The notes under the pieces were generated by a model. The model saw only the letters and a program-made list of their open reading frames with translations, was not told the DNA's origin and searched no databases. The translations under genes were made by a program, and so were the position numbers. Positions 29,215-40,596 of a DNA stretch of 64,000 bases are shown here, in pieces; position 1 is the first letter of the stretch; every line of letters starts with the position of its first letter. Source of the DNA: Caulobacter sp. (lineage in GTDB: Bacteria > Pseudomonadota > Alphaproteobacteria > Caulobacterales > Caulobacteraceae); NCBI GenBank assembly GCA_030683005.1, contig JAUXMY010000028.1, positions 1 through 64,000 of the forward strand, in the 5' to 3' direction.

Positions 29215-31155
<1,941 letters not shown>

Positions 31156-31170
31156 AACGTACAGAGGGCG

Positions 31171-31767
31171 ATGACCAGACGCTTTGCCCTCGCCGCCGTC
31201 CTTGCCCTGGCCCTCGCGGCCGGGAGTCCGGCGGCGGCTGAATGGTCGCCTTCGGCCGAGGCCCTGGCGCGGCTGGCGCGGGGCGAGGTGCATGCCGACG
31301 TCATGTCCGACCCCGCCGGCGCCGACGGCCTGGTGCATGGCGCCGTCGATATCGACGCCCCGCCGGCGGTGGTCTGGAGCGCCATCCTGGACTGCGGTCG
31401 CGCCGGCCGCATGGCGCCGGGCATCCGGTCCTGCCGGGTCACCGAGCGTGATCCGGCCGGGCGCTGGGACGTGAGGGAGATGACGGTACAGTGGGCGCGG
31501 CTGACCCCGGTCTTCCGGACCGCCTTCCGGTCCGAGTTCGAGCCCGGGCGGCGGATTCGGTTCCGCTGCGTTTCAGGCGACATCCGGTTCTGCGAGGGCC
31601 AATGGCGGCTTGAGCCGCTGAGCCCCAACCGCACGCGGGTGATCTACGAGAACCGCGCCAGTTCGCCGCTGTCGGCCCCCGCCATGGTCACCCGCGCCGC
31701 CATGCGCCGCGACGTCGCCCGGGCGCTGAAGGCGCTCAAGCGCGAGAGCGAGAGCCGCCCGCGGTGA
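31171..31767 (+). CDS. Secreted SRPBCC (START/cyclase-like) protein
   Basis: 198 residues with signal peptide MTRRFALAAVLALALAAGSPAAA. The mature part has VDIDAPPAVVWSAILDCGRA, the opening of the polyketide cyclase/SRPBCC fold, and ends in a helix (RAAMRRDVARALKALKRE). Likely binds a hydrophobic ligand in the periplasm. 15 bp after acs, possibly co-transcribed. Confidence 0.75.
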   Translation: MTRRFALAAVLALALAAGSPAAAEWSPSAEALARLARGEVHADVMSDPAGADGLVHGAVDIDAPPAVVWSAILDCGRAGRMAPGIRSCRVTERDPAGRWDVREMTVQWARLTPVFRTAFRSEFEPGRRIRFRCVSGDIRFCEGQWRLEPLSPNRTRVIYENRASSPLSAPAMVTRAAMRRDVARALKALKRESESRPR

Positions 31768-32481
31768 TCAGCGCTCCACACGCTGGCGGTAGGGGATGTA
31801 GAGCGCCAGCTCCAGCGGGCCGGACTGGTACCAGGTGACCGGCAGGGTCAGGCCTTCGACACTGACGCCATAGTCCGGGCCGAAGGCGCCAGCCGTCTTG
31901 CGTGCGTCAGCGGCGACCTGGGCGATGATCTGATCGCGATACTGCTCGGGCCCGAACAGCGTGAGATTCCAGTCGCTCTGCAGCAGCACCTCGGTGCGGC
32001 CGACCTTCGGCGTCTTCCTGACGAAGGCCTCGATCCGGCCAGTCGCCGAGCCGTAGGTGTCGGTCGGCAGGATCTTCGTCTTGAGCGTGAAGGAGACCAT
32101 GCTGGTGTCAGGCTTGCCGCCACCGCCGATCATCGCTTCGAGCTTGGCCGGGTCGAGGGTGACCATAACGTCATCCTCATCCTCGTCCTCGACACCGAGC
32201 GCGACGCCGTGCTGGTCGGCCAGCTTCACCAGCGCCTTGAGCGTGGCCATCAGCTCGCCCTTCCTCTGGTCCGGGTCGCGCGTGTCGCAGATGACCCGCA
32301 CCGTGACGATCAGGTTGTCCGCCCGCTTCCGCATCGCCACGTAGGGTGTCTCGCTCGGGTCGTAGTCGGTCATCCGCTGCGCGGTGACGACGATCTCCGC
32401 CACGCCGGTGTCCTGCGCCAGGGCCGGTACGCCCGCCGACAGCAGCAGTCCACTTGCCGCGAGGGCCGCGATGATCTTCAT
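31768..32481 (-). CDS. Secreted protein with TonB-box-like N-terminus (SIMPL-like)
   Basis: 237 residues from ATG 32481. Signal peptide MKIIAALAASGLLLSAGVPALAQ, then EIVVTAQR, the motif that starts many TonB receptors in this group. The rest is not a barrel or plug: it is a 200-residue alpha/beta region with RADNLIVTVRVICDT and IIAQVAADARKTA, resembling the SIMPL (DUF541) fold. Function unknown. Confidence 0.6.
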   Translation of the reverse strand: MKIIAALAASGLLLSAGVPALAQDTGVAEIVVTAQRMTDYDPSETPYVAMRKRADNLIVTVRVICDTRDPDQRKGELMATLKALVKLADQHGVALGVEDEDEDDVMVTLDPAKLEAMIGGGGKPDTSMVSFTLKTKILPTDTYGSATGRIEAFVRKTPKVGRTEVLLQSDWNLTLFGPEQYRDQIIAQVAADARKTAGAFGPDYGVSVEGLTLPVTWYQSGPLELALYIPYRQRVER

Positions 32482-32625
32482 GATGGCCAACCCCTTTTGT
32501 GCGTGACGGCAAGATTGCGCCGCGACTCCGCATCCGTCCACCCGCGCCCCACATGACAGGACCGTAATCTTCCTGCGTCGCCGGGCGATGCTAGGGTCCG
32601 CGCGACCCGTTTCCCGGAGCTCTTC

Positions 32626-35487
32626 ATGAACCGCTCGGCCAAGGCCATCTTCCTCGCCATCGCCCTATCCACCTCGGCCCTGACGCCGGCTTTCGCCCAG
32701 GCCCAGGGCGCGCCCGTCGCCGCCGCGTCGGCCGAGGTCCCGCCGATCGCCTACAGGAGCCGGGTTCTGCCCAACGGCATGAAGCTGTTCTACGCCCTGG
32801 ACCGCGCCACCCCGAACGTCACCGTCCAGGTCTGGTACGGCGTCGGCGCCAAGGACGATCCCGAGGGCCGGTCCGGCTTCGCCCACCTGTTCGAGCACCT
32901 GATGTTCAAGGCGACCCGGGACATGCCGTCGGAGACCTTCGACCGGATGACCGAGGACGTCGGCGGCTTCAACAACGCCTTCACCGCCAACGACACCACC
33001 GCCTACTACGAGGTCGTGCCGGCCAACCACCTGGAGCGGCTGCTGTGGGCGGAGGCCAGCCGGCTCGGCTCGCTGGTCGTCGACGAGGCGGTGTTCAAGT
33101 CCGAGCGCGACGTGGTCAAGGAGGAGCTGCGCTCGCGGGTGCTGGCCAACCCCTACGGCCGTTTCTTCCGCATCGAGATCCCGAAGGCCTCCTACACCGT
33201 CCACCCCTACAAACGGCCGGGCATCGGCTCAATCGAGGATCTGGACGCGGCCACCATCGACGACGTGCTGAACTTCCACGCCACCTACTACCGGCCCGAC
33301 AACGCTGCCCTGATCGTGGTCGGCAACTTCGAGGAGGCGCAGCTCAATGCGTGGGTCGACAAGTACTTCGGCCCGCTGACCACGCCGAAGGCGGCGATGC
33401 CGCGCGTGACGGTGAAGGAGCCGGCGCGCAAGGGCAGCAAAACGGTCACCGCCTATGCGCCGAACGTGCCGCTGCCGGCCGTTGCGATCACCTGGCAGGC
33501 TCCGGCGGCGTCCGATCCGGACACCGCAGCGCTGACGGTGCTGGACTCGATCCTGTCGGGCGGCAAGTCCTCACGGCTCTACAACAGCATGGTCTACGAG
33601 CAGCAGATCGCCCAGAACGCCTTCTCCAACAACGAGGGCGCCGCCCAGCCCGGCCTGTTCTACGTCGCGGCCATCATGGCCGGCGGCAAGACCGCCGATG
33701 AGGGCGAGAAGGCTCTGATGGCGGAGATCGCCCGCCTGCGCGACGCTCCGCCCACCGCCGCCGAACTGGCCGAGGCCAAGACCGAACTGGTGGCAGGTGA
33801 GGTGCGCCAGCGCGAGACCATCGACGGTCGGGCCAACGCCCTGGGCGCCGCCCTGATCTTCCAGGGCGACGTCGCCCGGGCCAACACCGGCATCGCGCAG
33901 CTCCAGGCCGTCACCGCCGAGGACGTCCAGCGCGTCGCCCGCAAGTACCTGACCGACGACAGCCGCGTGGTCATCCGCTACCTTGACGAGTCCGCGCGGC
34001 CGGCCGGCGAGACGCCACCGGTGGAGAAGCCGGCCAAACCGGTCAAGTCGCCCAGGTTCAAAGGCAAGGTCTGGACCCTGGCGCCGGAAGGCGCACGCCA
34101 GGCGCCGCCGCCGCTGGCCGCCGCTGTCTCGCCGTCACTGCCGACGGCCTCGGAGAAGACCCTGGCCAACGGCCTGCGGGTCATCGTCTCGCGCAGCAGC
34201 GACCTGCCGCTGGTCACCGCCGACCTGTCGGTGCTGTCGGGCGCCGCCGCCGATCCGGACGGCCGCGCCGGAGCCTCGGCGATGATGGCCGAGCTGCTGA
34301 CCGAGGGCACGACCAACCGCACGGCCCAGCAGATCGCCACCCAGACCGAGGCGCTTGGCGCCGCGCTCGGCGCCGGGTCGGGCTGGGAGTCCTCGTCGGT
34401 GACGCTGAACGTCATGCCGCAGAACCTGACGGCCTCGATGGAGATCATGGCCGACGTGGTCCTGAACCCCGCCTTCGCCCAGGCCGAGCTCGACCGCGTC
34501 CGCGACCAGACTCTGGACGGGTTCAGCGTCGCCCTGAAGAACCCGGGCTCGGTCGCCGGCCTTGTCGCCGCGCCGGTGCTGTACGCCGGCACCCCTTACG
34601 GCCACGTCGCCGGCGGCACGCCCGGCTCGCTGCCAGCCCTGACCCGCGACGACCTGGTCGCCGCGCACGGGACCTGGTGGCGGCCCGACAACGCGGTGCT
34701 GGTCATCGTCGGCGACCTGACGCCGGAGGACGGCTTCGCTCTGGCCGAGCAAGCGTTCGGCGGCTGGGCCAAACCGTCCGCGCCCCTGCCCGCCCGACCG
34801 ACCGCCGACGGGGTCGCCCCGCCGCGCAACATCATCATCGACCTGCCCAACGCCGGCCAGGCGGCGGTCACCGTCACCCGCCGAGGCATCGCCCGCAGCG
34901 ACGACCGCTACTACGCCGGCATCGTCGCCAACACAGTGCTCGGCGGCGGCTACTCGGCGCGCCTGAACCAGGAGATCCGGGTCAAGCGTGGCCTGGCCTA
35001 CGGCGCCGGCTCGGGCCTGAGCGCCCGTCGCGTCGTCGGCGGCTTCACCGCCTCGACCCAGACCAAGAACGAGTCGGCGGCCGAGGTCATCGGCCTGATC
35101 CGCGGCGAGATGAGCGGCATGGCCACCGTCCCGGCCGCGCCGGCCGAACTGGCGGCCCGAAAGTCGGTGCTGATCGGCGGCTTCGGCCGGGACCTGGGCA
35201 CCACGGACGGCCTGGCCGGCGTTCTCGGCGGGCTGGCCGTATCCGGGATCGCGCTGGACGAGATGAACCTGTTCACGGCCAGGGTCGAGGCCGTCACCGC
35301 CGCCGACGTCCAGAGCTTCGCCAGGGACATCTTCGACCCCTCGCAGGCCAGCGTCATCGTGGTCGGCGACAGCAAGCTGTTCGGCGCCGACATGTCAGTG
35401 GTCCTGCCGGGCGCGGAACTCATCCGGATCGACGAGCTGAACCTGGACCTGCCGTCGCTGAAAGGTCCGGCCCCGGCGGCGAAGTAA
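32626..35487 (+). CDS. Secreted M16 family zinc metalloprotease
   Basis: 953 residues with signal peptide. Two tandem M16 halves. The first has the inverted zinc motif H-x-x-E-H in HLFEHLMF (about residue 89), followed by the third zinc ligand Glu about 75 residues on. The second half starts near residue 510 and lacks the motif, as expected for a non-catalytic half. Pitrilysin-type peptidase acting in the periplasm on peptides. Confidence 0.93.
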   Translation: MNRSAKAIFLAIALSTSALTPAFAQAQGAPVAAASAEVPPIAYRSRVLPNGMKLFYALDRATPNVTVQVWYGVGAKDDPEGRSGFAHLFEHLMFKATRDMPSETFDRMTEDVGGFNNAFTANDTTAYYEVVPANHLERLLWAEASRLGSLVVDEAVFKSERDVVKEELRSRVLANPYGRFFRIEIPKASYTVHPYKRPGIGSIEDLDAATIDDVLNFHATYYRPDNAALIVVGNFEEAQLNAWVDKYFGPLTTPKAAMPRVTVKEPARKGSKTVTAYAPNVPLPAVAITWQAPAASDPDTAALTVLDSILSGGKSSRLYNSMVYEQQIAQNAFSNNEGAAQPGLFYVAAIMAGGKTADEGEKALMAEIARLRDAPPTAAELAEAKTELVAGEVRQRETIDGRANALGAALIFQGDVARANTGIAQLQAVTAEDVQRVARKYLTDDSRVVIRYLDESARPAGETPPVEKPAKPVKSPRFKGKVWTLAPEGARQAPPPLAAAVSPSLPTASEKTLANGLRVIVSRSSDLPLVTADLSVLSGAAADPDGRAGASAMMAELLTEGTTNRTAQQIATQTEALGAALGAGSGWESSSVTLNVMPQNLTASMEIMADVVLNPAFAQAELDRVRDQTLDGFSVALKNPGSVAGLVAAPVLYAGTPYGHVAGGTPGSLPALTRDDLVAAHGTWWRPDNAVLVIVGDLTPEDGFALAEQAFGGWAKPSAPLPARPTADGVAPPRNIIIDLPNAGQAAVTVTRRGIARSDDRYYAGIVANTVLGGGYSARLNQEIRVKRGLAYGAGSGLSARRVVGGFTASTQTKNESAAEVIGLIRGEMSGMATVPAAPAELAARKSVLIGGFGRDLGTTDGLAGVLGGLAVSGIALDEMNLFTARVEAVTAADVQSFARDIFDPSQASVIVVGDSKLFGADMSVVLPGAELIRIDELNLDLPSLKGPAPAAK

Positions 35488-35495
35488 ACCAATCA

Positions 35496-35585
35496 CTGTC
35501 ATCCCGGGCGGCCAACGGCCGACCCGGGACCCAGCGACGCGTCTCTGGGTCCCGGGTCTGCGCTTCGCTTCGGCCCGGATGACAG
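35496..35585 (+). repeat. Palindromic intergenic repeat, CTGTCATCC...GGATGACAG type
   Basis: 90 bp with outer ends CTGTCATCC and GGATGACAG and internal GGGACCCAG / CTGGGTCCC. It lies between the M16 gene and the aminotransferase and could form a long stem in RNA, affecting stability or termination. Confidence 0.75.
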
Positions 35586-35587
35586 GT

Positions 35588-36730
35588 ATGGGCAAGGCCA
35601 TGTCCGTCCGTATCGACCCGTTTCACGCCATCGCCATCAGCCGCCTGGCCCATGAGCTGAAGGCGCAGGGGCGTTCGATCATCCACATGGAGTTCGGCCA
35701 GCCCTCGACGGGCGCGCCCAAGGCGGCCATCGACCGGGCCCATCACGTGCTGGACACCGACGGCATGGGCTACTGGGAAAGCCCGGCCCTGCGCCAGCGC
35801 CTGGCGCGCCACTACGCCGAAACCTATGGCGTGCAAGTCGAGGACGAGCGGTTCGTCATCACCTGCGGGGCCTCGCCCGCCCTGGTGCTGGCCCTGCTGT
35901 CGGCGTTCGAGCCGGGCGACCGGGTGGCGCTGGCCCGGCCCGGCTACGTCGCCTACCGCAATACGCTCAAGAGCCTGCATCTCGAGCCGGTGGAGATCGC
36001 CTGCGGACCGGCCGACCGCTACCAGCTGACCGCCGCCCATCTGGAGGCGCTCGACCCGCCGCCGAAGGGCGTGATCATCGCCAGCCCGGCCAACCCGACC
36101 GGCACCATCATCGAGGCCGCCGAGCTGAAGCGGATCGCCGCCGTCTGCCGCGAGCGGAACATCCGCATCGTCTCCGACGAGATCTACCACGGCCTCAGCT
36201 ACGTCGGCCCGTGCCGCTCGATGCTGGCGTTCGAGCCCTCGGCCCTGATCGTCAGCAGCTTTTCCAAGTACTTCAGCATGGTGGCCTGGCGGCTGGGCTG
36301 GCTGCTGGCGCCGCGCGACCTGCTGCCCGCCGCCCGGGCCTATGTCGGCAACCTGTTCCTGACCGCGCCGTCGCTGAGCCAGCACGCCGGCCTGGTCGCC
36401 ATGGACTGCGGCGAGGAGCTGGAGGGCCATGTCGAGGTCTATCGCCGCAACCGCGCCCTGCTGCTGGACGCCCTCCCCGGACTGGGCCTGCGCGAGATCG
36501 CCCCGCCGGACGGCGCCTTCTACATCTACGCCAGCGTGGCGCACCTGACCGACGACAGCCTGGCCTTCTGCAAGGACCTGCTGCGCGACACCGGCGTCGC
36601 CACAGCCTCGGGCGTCGACTTTGATCCGGTCGAAGGGCGACGGTTCATCCGCATCAGCTTCGCGGTCTCCACCCCCGAGGTCGAGGAGGCGCTGCGCCGC
36701 CTGACGCCCTGGTTCGCGGGGCGAGGCTAG
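35588..36730 (+). CDS. PLP-dependent aminotransferase, class I/II
   Basis: About 380 residues. Fold-type I features: IIHMEFGQPSTGAP, CGASPALVLALL, ASPANPTGTI (substrate Asn), VSDEIYHGLSY (Asp to the PLP nitrogen, Tyr), SSFSKYFSM (PLP Lys) and ARG of RFIRISF. The start is chosen among ATGs at 35579, 35588 and 35600, because the first lies inside the repeat. Substrate unknown. Confidence 0.9.
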   Translation: MGKAMSVRIDPFHAIAISRLAHELKAQGRSIIHMEFGQPSTGAPKAAIDRAHHVLDTDGMGYWESPALRQRLARHYAETYGVQVEDERFVITCGASPALVLALLSAFEPGDRVALARPGYVAYRNTLKSLHLEPVEIACGPADRYQLTAAHLEALDPPPKGVIIASPANPTGTIIEAAELKRIAAVCRERNIRIVSDEIYHGLSYVGPCRSMLAFEPSALIVSSFSKYFSMVAWRLGWLLAPRDLLPAARAYVGNLFLTAPSLSQHAGLVAMDCGEELEGHVEVYRRNRALLLDALPGLGLREIAPPDGAFYIYASVAHLTDDSLAFCKDLLRDTGVATASGVDFDPVEGRRFIRISFAVSTPEVEEALRRLTPWFAGRG

Positions 36731-37764
36731 CGATACTGCTTCCGATACTCGGCCGGGGCCATGCCGAACCAGCCCTGGCAGGCGCGGCGGAAGCTGCGGG
36801 CATCGGAGAAGCCCAGCCGGGCGGCGATATCGTCCAGCGAATGCTCGGTGGCCAGCAGACTCTGCGCCGCCGCCCGCCGCATATCCGAGGCCACGATCCG
36901 GAACGAAGTCCCCTCGTCGGACAGGCGACGCCGCAGGGTGGCCGTGCTCATGCCCAGCGCCCGGGCGGCCGCCGGCTCGCCCCAGGCGTCCGGGCCGATC
37001 ACCGCCCGGACCTGGGCGACGATGTCGGGGGCCGGCGCCGGCGAGGAGCGCTCGATCGCCCGTGCCGCCTCGTCGAGCAGGGCGGTGAACTCCTCCAGTT
37101 CGTGGGCCGCCCAGCGCTGGTACTTCACCGGGCGCAGCGGAAGAGGGCCGTCGGACAGCGCGTAGCCGATCGTCACGCCCTCGCCCCGTCGCAGGGCTGT
37201 TGGTGAGATGACCGGGCGCAGCAGGGTCGGCCCCATCGGCGGCGTGGCCGGCTGCACACGCAGGAACACCGGCGGCAGGCGCTTCCCCGTCAGCCAGCGG
37301 AAGCCGCAGTGTGCGGTCAGGGCGAAGATCTCGACCAGCAGATCCCGGCGCGGATCGCGCCCGCCGCGATGGCCGAACGACATTTCCAGACCCCGCCGGG
37401 TGCGGCTGAATCCGATGATCATGTCCGGGCGCAGCATCGGAACGGCCTCGGCGAACCTTTGCAGCGCCTGGGCAAAGGTGTCGCCCTGGGCGGCGGCGGC
37501 CAGCAGCAGGCCGAAGGTCCCCTGGGGAACACGGGTCGGCGCCACGCCGCAGGACTCGTCGCCGGTCGCCCGCATGTGCTCCAGGCACAGATTCAGAAAC
37601 CGCATCGACGGCATCGGTTCGCCGGACATGTCGTCCGCCGCGAGGGCCCTGGCCGCATCAGGCCCCACGAGCAGGGGCAGGTAGCCGCCGGGGACACGGA
37701 AGTCCGCGGCCGTAAACCGGGATCCACGACCGGGCCCTAAGCCAGACTGCACTCGCTCGACCAT
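36727..37764 (-). CDS. AraC-family transcriptional regulator
   Basis: 345 residues. N-terminal arabinose-operon-type ligand region (about 20-210) and C-terminal double HTH (about 245-340) ending LGFSDARSFRRACQGWFGMAPAEYR. This architecture is common in regulators of catabolic genes. It is convergent with the aminotransferase (4-bp stop overlap), and the neighbouring TonB receptor gene is a possible target. Confidence 0.9.
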   Translation of the reverse strand: MVERVQSGLGPGRGSRFTAADFRVPGGYLPLLVGPDAARALAADDMSGEPMPSMRFLNLCLEHMRATGDESCGVAPTRVPQGTFGLLLAAAAQGDTFAQALQRFAEAVPMLRPDMIIGFSRTRRGLEMSFGHRGGRDPRRDLLVEIFALTAHCGFRWLTGKRLPPVFLRVQPATPPMGPTLLRPVISPTALRRGEGVTIGYALSDGPLPLRPVKYQRWAAHELEEFTALLDEAARAIERSSPAPAPDIVAQVRAVIGPDAWGEPAAARALGMSTATLRRRLSDEGTSFRIVASDMRRAAAQSLLATEHSLDDIAARLGFSDARSFRRACQGWFGMAPAEYRKQYR

Positions 37765-37796
37765 GGCGCGTGCATAGACACCCTTACGCTGCGGCA

Positions 37797-37836
37797 GAAA
37801 AGAAGAAGGGCGCGCCGGCTCCCCGCCGACGCGCCC
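37797..37836 (-). terminator. Rho-independent terminator after the TonB receptor gene
   Basis: On the minus strand: GGGCGCGTCGGC, loop GGGGA, GCCGGCGCGCCC (one G-T wobble), then TTCTTCTTTTC. It lies about 50 bp after the receptor stop at 37889. Confidence 0.85.
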
Positions 37837-37888
37837 AAGGCCTGGGATCCCTACGGGAGGAAGGGGACCCGATGGCTGAGGTTCTGGA

Positions 37889-40405
37889 TCAGTAGTTGAA
37901 GGTCAGCGAGACCCCGACGGTGCGGGTCTGGCCCGGGAAGCGCACCACCGTGTTGGCGTTGCTGGCGACCGCGGTCCAGTAGTACTCGTCCGTCAGGTTG
38001 CGGGCCCAGGCGCTCAGGTCCCAGCGACCGTCGAGCGATTCCACGCCGATGCTGGCGTTCCAGACGCCGTAGGCGGGGATCTCGTACAGCGGGTTGCCCT
38101 CGAGATCGGCCTGCGACGCTTTCTGGTAACGCCCGTTGAGCATCGCCTTGAAGCCCAGGTTGTCGGTCAGATCACGGTTGTACAGAGCCGTGATGCTGCC
38201 CAGGAACTCGGGGCTGTAGAGGAAGGCCGCCCCGTCATAGTCCTGCGGCTGGCCGGCGCCGTTGGCGCCGAGGAAGCCGTCGATCTCGGTGTGCAGGAAG
38301 GTCACGGCGGAGATGAGGGTGAAGTTGTCCGACGGGCGCATGGTGATTTCGGCGTCGACGCCGTAGGCGAACGAGTCCGGGATGTTCTGCAGACGGGCCA
38401 GCGCCGTGTAGAGCGCGTCGGGGTTGAAGGTGCTCATCTGCTTGTCGGTGTAGTCGTAGTAGAAGGCCGAGACGTTGGCCTGCATGCGGCGTTCGAACAT
38501 GGAGGCCTTCACGCCGACTTCGTAGGCGAGCAGCTTCTCCTGCTTGGCGGGCAGGTTCTGTTCGTAGAGGCTGGCGGTGTTGACCGGCGCCCCGCCAGAC
38601 TTGGCGCCCTGCGACACCGAGCCGAACAGCAGCACGTCATCGGTGACGTTCCAGTTCAGGGCCAGGCGCCAGGCGACGTTGTTCTCGTCCAGGCTGGTGA
38701 TGACCTCGCCGCGTGTGGCGGTGTTGTTGGTCCAGTCGATGCGGGTGGTCGAGCAGCCGTTGGCGACGACGTTGTCGGTGATGGCGACGCCGTAGCGCAG
38801 CAGGTACAGGTACTTGTTGGTCACGTTCAGGTTGGTCAGCATCGAGCCGTCGACGTCACGCGAGCAGATGTTCGCGTCCTGCTTGTCCTGGGTGTAGCGC
38901 AGGCCGGTTGTCAGGCTGAGGCTGTCGGTCAGCTTCCAGTCGGCGCTGGCGAAGATGCTGGCCGTGGTCGTCTCGATGTTGCCGTCGTCGCGGTAGGTCT
39001 GGAAGGTGTTGGCGGCCTGGGCGGCGGTGTAGACGCCGCCCGGCCCGGCGCCGCCGGGCAACGGCCCGGTGTTGAACGGCGTGGCGAGAAGCTGGCCGCT
39101 CAGGAACTGGAACAGACGGACGTTGGCGTTGTCGCGGAAGAGCGTCTGGTTGGTGTCGACGATCTCGTCCTTGCCGTAGTAGGCGCCGACCAGCCAGGTG
39201 ACGCGGTCGTTGCCGCCCTGGACGCGCAGTTCCTGGGCGAAGGATTCGATCTCGCCCTGGGCGTCCTGGATCAGGACGTTGTAGGGCGCGCCGGCCCAGT
39301 CCATCACGCCATTACGCTCGATCTTGTTGAAGCTGGTCAACGAGACCAGGGTCAGGTCGTCGGTGATGTCCCAGGCGACGTTCAGCTTGGCGCCGAGGAA
39401 GGTCGAGTCCTCCTCGAGCGGCTTGTCGATCCCCGGCGTGGTTCCAACGGTCGAGGTGCGACGCGCGTCCGGCGCCCAGTCGGCCTGCTCGCCGCTGGTC
39501 GGCATGCTCGTCGCGATGAAGTTGGCCAGGCCGGGGGCGTTGTGGAAGCCGGCGCCCAGCGGGTTCACGCCCTGGGGCGTCGTGCCGGGCGTGAAGCCGA
39601 TGGCCTGGGCGGCCAGGGTATCGCTGGTGTTGGCCCAGTAGCTCAGCGAGGCGTCGATCGACAGGGCGTCCGTGGGCTGGAAGGCCAGCGCGCCGCGCAC
39701 ACCGTAGCGGCTGACCTCGCCGAGGCGCTCGCCGCGGCTCTGCGAGACCTGCCAGCCCTTGCCGCTGTTCTCGCTGCGGAACGACAGGCGACCCTGCAGA
39801 TTGTCGGTGATCGGGCCGCTGACCATGCCCTCGAAGTTGGTGGTCTCGTAGTTGCCGATTTCGGCGACGGCCCGGGCCTCGAACGTGGCCGAAGGCTTCT
39901 GGGTGACGAAGTTGATCAGGCCGGCGGTGGTGTTGCGGCCGTACAGGGTGCCCTGCGGGCCCTTGAGGACCTCGACGCGCTCCAGGTCGAACACCGGGCC
40001 GCTGAGCATCATCGGATAGGCGTAGGCGACTTCATCGACATAGGTGCCGACTGTCGAGGTGGCCGACATGTTGATGGTGTTGAAGCCGATGCCGCGCAGG
40101 GTGAAGGTCGGCACGCCCTGGTAGGAGCGTGAGACGGTGAAGCTGGGCACGGCGGCCGACAGGTCCTGCACGTTGGTGACGCGCATCGACTCCAGCTGCT
40201 CGGCGCCGAAGGCCTGGATCGACATGCCGACGTCGTTCAGCGACTGCTCGCGACGCTGGGCGGTGACGACGATCTCGTCGACCATGGCGCCGTCGGCGGC
40301 GGGCTGCGCCAAGGCGGGGCTGGCCAGGGCGGTGGAGGCCAGCAGGGCGGCGGTGAGCAGTTGGGTGCGGGCCGGACGGCCACGCGAAAGAACGCGCGTG
40401 CGCAT
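37889..40405 (-). CDS. TonB-dependent outer-membrane receptor
   Basis: 838 residues from ATG 40405, preceded by GGGAGAG. Signal peptide (LLTAALLASTALASPALA), TonB box DEIVVTAQRREQSL, plug domain with LERVEVLKGPQGTLYGRNTTAGLIN, and a 22-strand barrel ending in the aromatic VGVSLTFNY. Substrate unknown; proteins of this type import iron complexes, sugars or aromatic compounds. The next gene upstream (40597) is on the same strand, 190 bp away. Confidence 0.95.
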   Translation of the reverse strand: MRTRVLSRGRPARTQLLTAALLASTALASPALAQPAADGAMVDEIVVTAQRREQSLNDVGMSIQAFGAEQLESMRVTNVQDLSAAVPSFTVSRSYQGVPTFTLRGIGFNTINMSATSTVGTYVDEVAYAYPMMLSGPVFDLERVEVLKGPQGTLYGRNTTAGLINFVTQKPSATFEARAVAEIGNYETTNFEGMVSGPITDNLQGRLSFRSENSGKGWQVSQSRGERLGEVSRYGVRGALAFQPTDALSIDASLSYWANTSDTLAAQAIGFTPGTTPQGVNPLGAGFHNAPGLANFIATSMPTSGEQADWAPDARRTSTVGTTPGIDKPLEEDSTFLGAKLNVAWDITDDLTLVSLTSFNKIERNGVMDWAGAPYNVLIQDAQGEIESFAQELRVQGGNDRVTWLVGAYYGKDEIVDTNQTLFRDNANVRLFQFLSGQLLATPFNTGPLPGGAGPGGVYTAAQAANTFQTYRDDGNIETTTASIFASADWKLTDSLSLTTGLRYTQDKQDANICSRDVDGSMLTNLNVTNKYLYLLRYGVAITDNVVANGCSTTRIDWTNNTATRGEVITSLDENNVAWRLALNWNVTDDVLLFGSVSQGAKSGGAPVNTASLYEQNLPAKQEKLLAYEVGVKASMFERRMQANVSAFYYDYTDKQMSTFNPDALYTALARLQNIPDSFAYGVDAEITMRPSDNFTLISAVTFLHTEIDGFLGANGAGQPQDYDGAAFLYSPEFLGSITALYNRDLTDNLGFKAMLNGRYQKASQADLEGNPLYEIPAYGVWNASIGVESLDGRWDLSAWARNLTDEYYWTAVASNANTVVRFPGQTRTVGVSLTFNY

Positions 40406-40596
40406 GTTGTATCTCTCCCTCATGAACTTTGTTCTTTCGGGAGCCGCACGCATGCCGATGCCCGCCCGACCATTGGCCGGCCGGGCGCGCCAGTCGGCAG
40501 CCCCCCGATTTGGGGAGAAGTGTGAACGGCGATCACGCAGCGGACGAGGACGCCGCCGCGCAATCTGCACCGGACATTTTCGCTCAATCCTGGGTA

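Noticed and set aside
35420-37588. 722-codon minus-strand frame
   Set aside because: Crosses the aminotransferase in antisense and the AraC gene in another frame, and passes through the palindromic repeat; not a gene.
38291-40132. 613-codon plus-strand frame over the TonB receptor
   Set aside because: Antisense shadow with repetitive Val/Gly/Asp composition.
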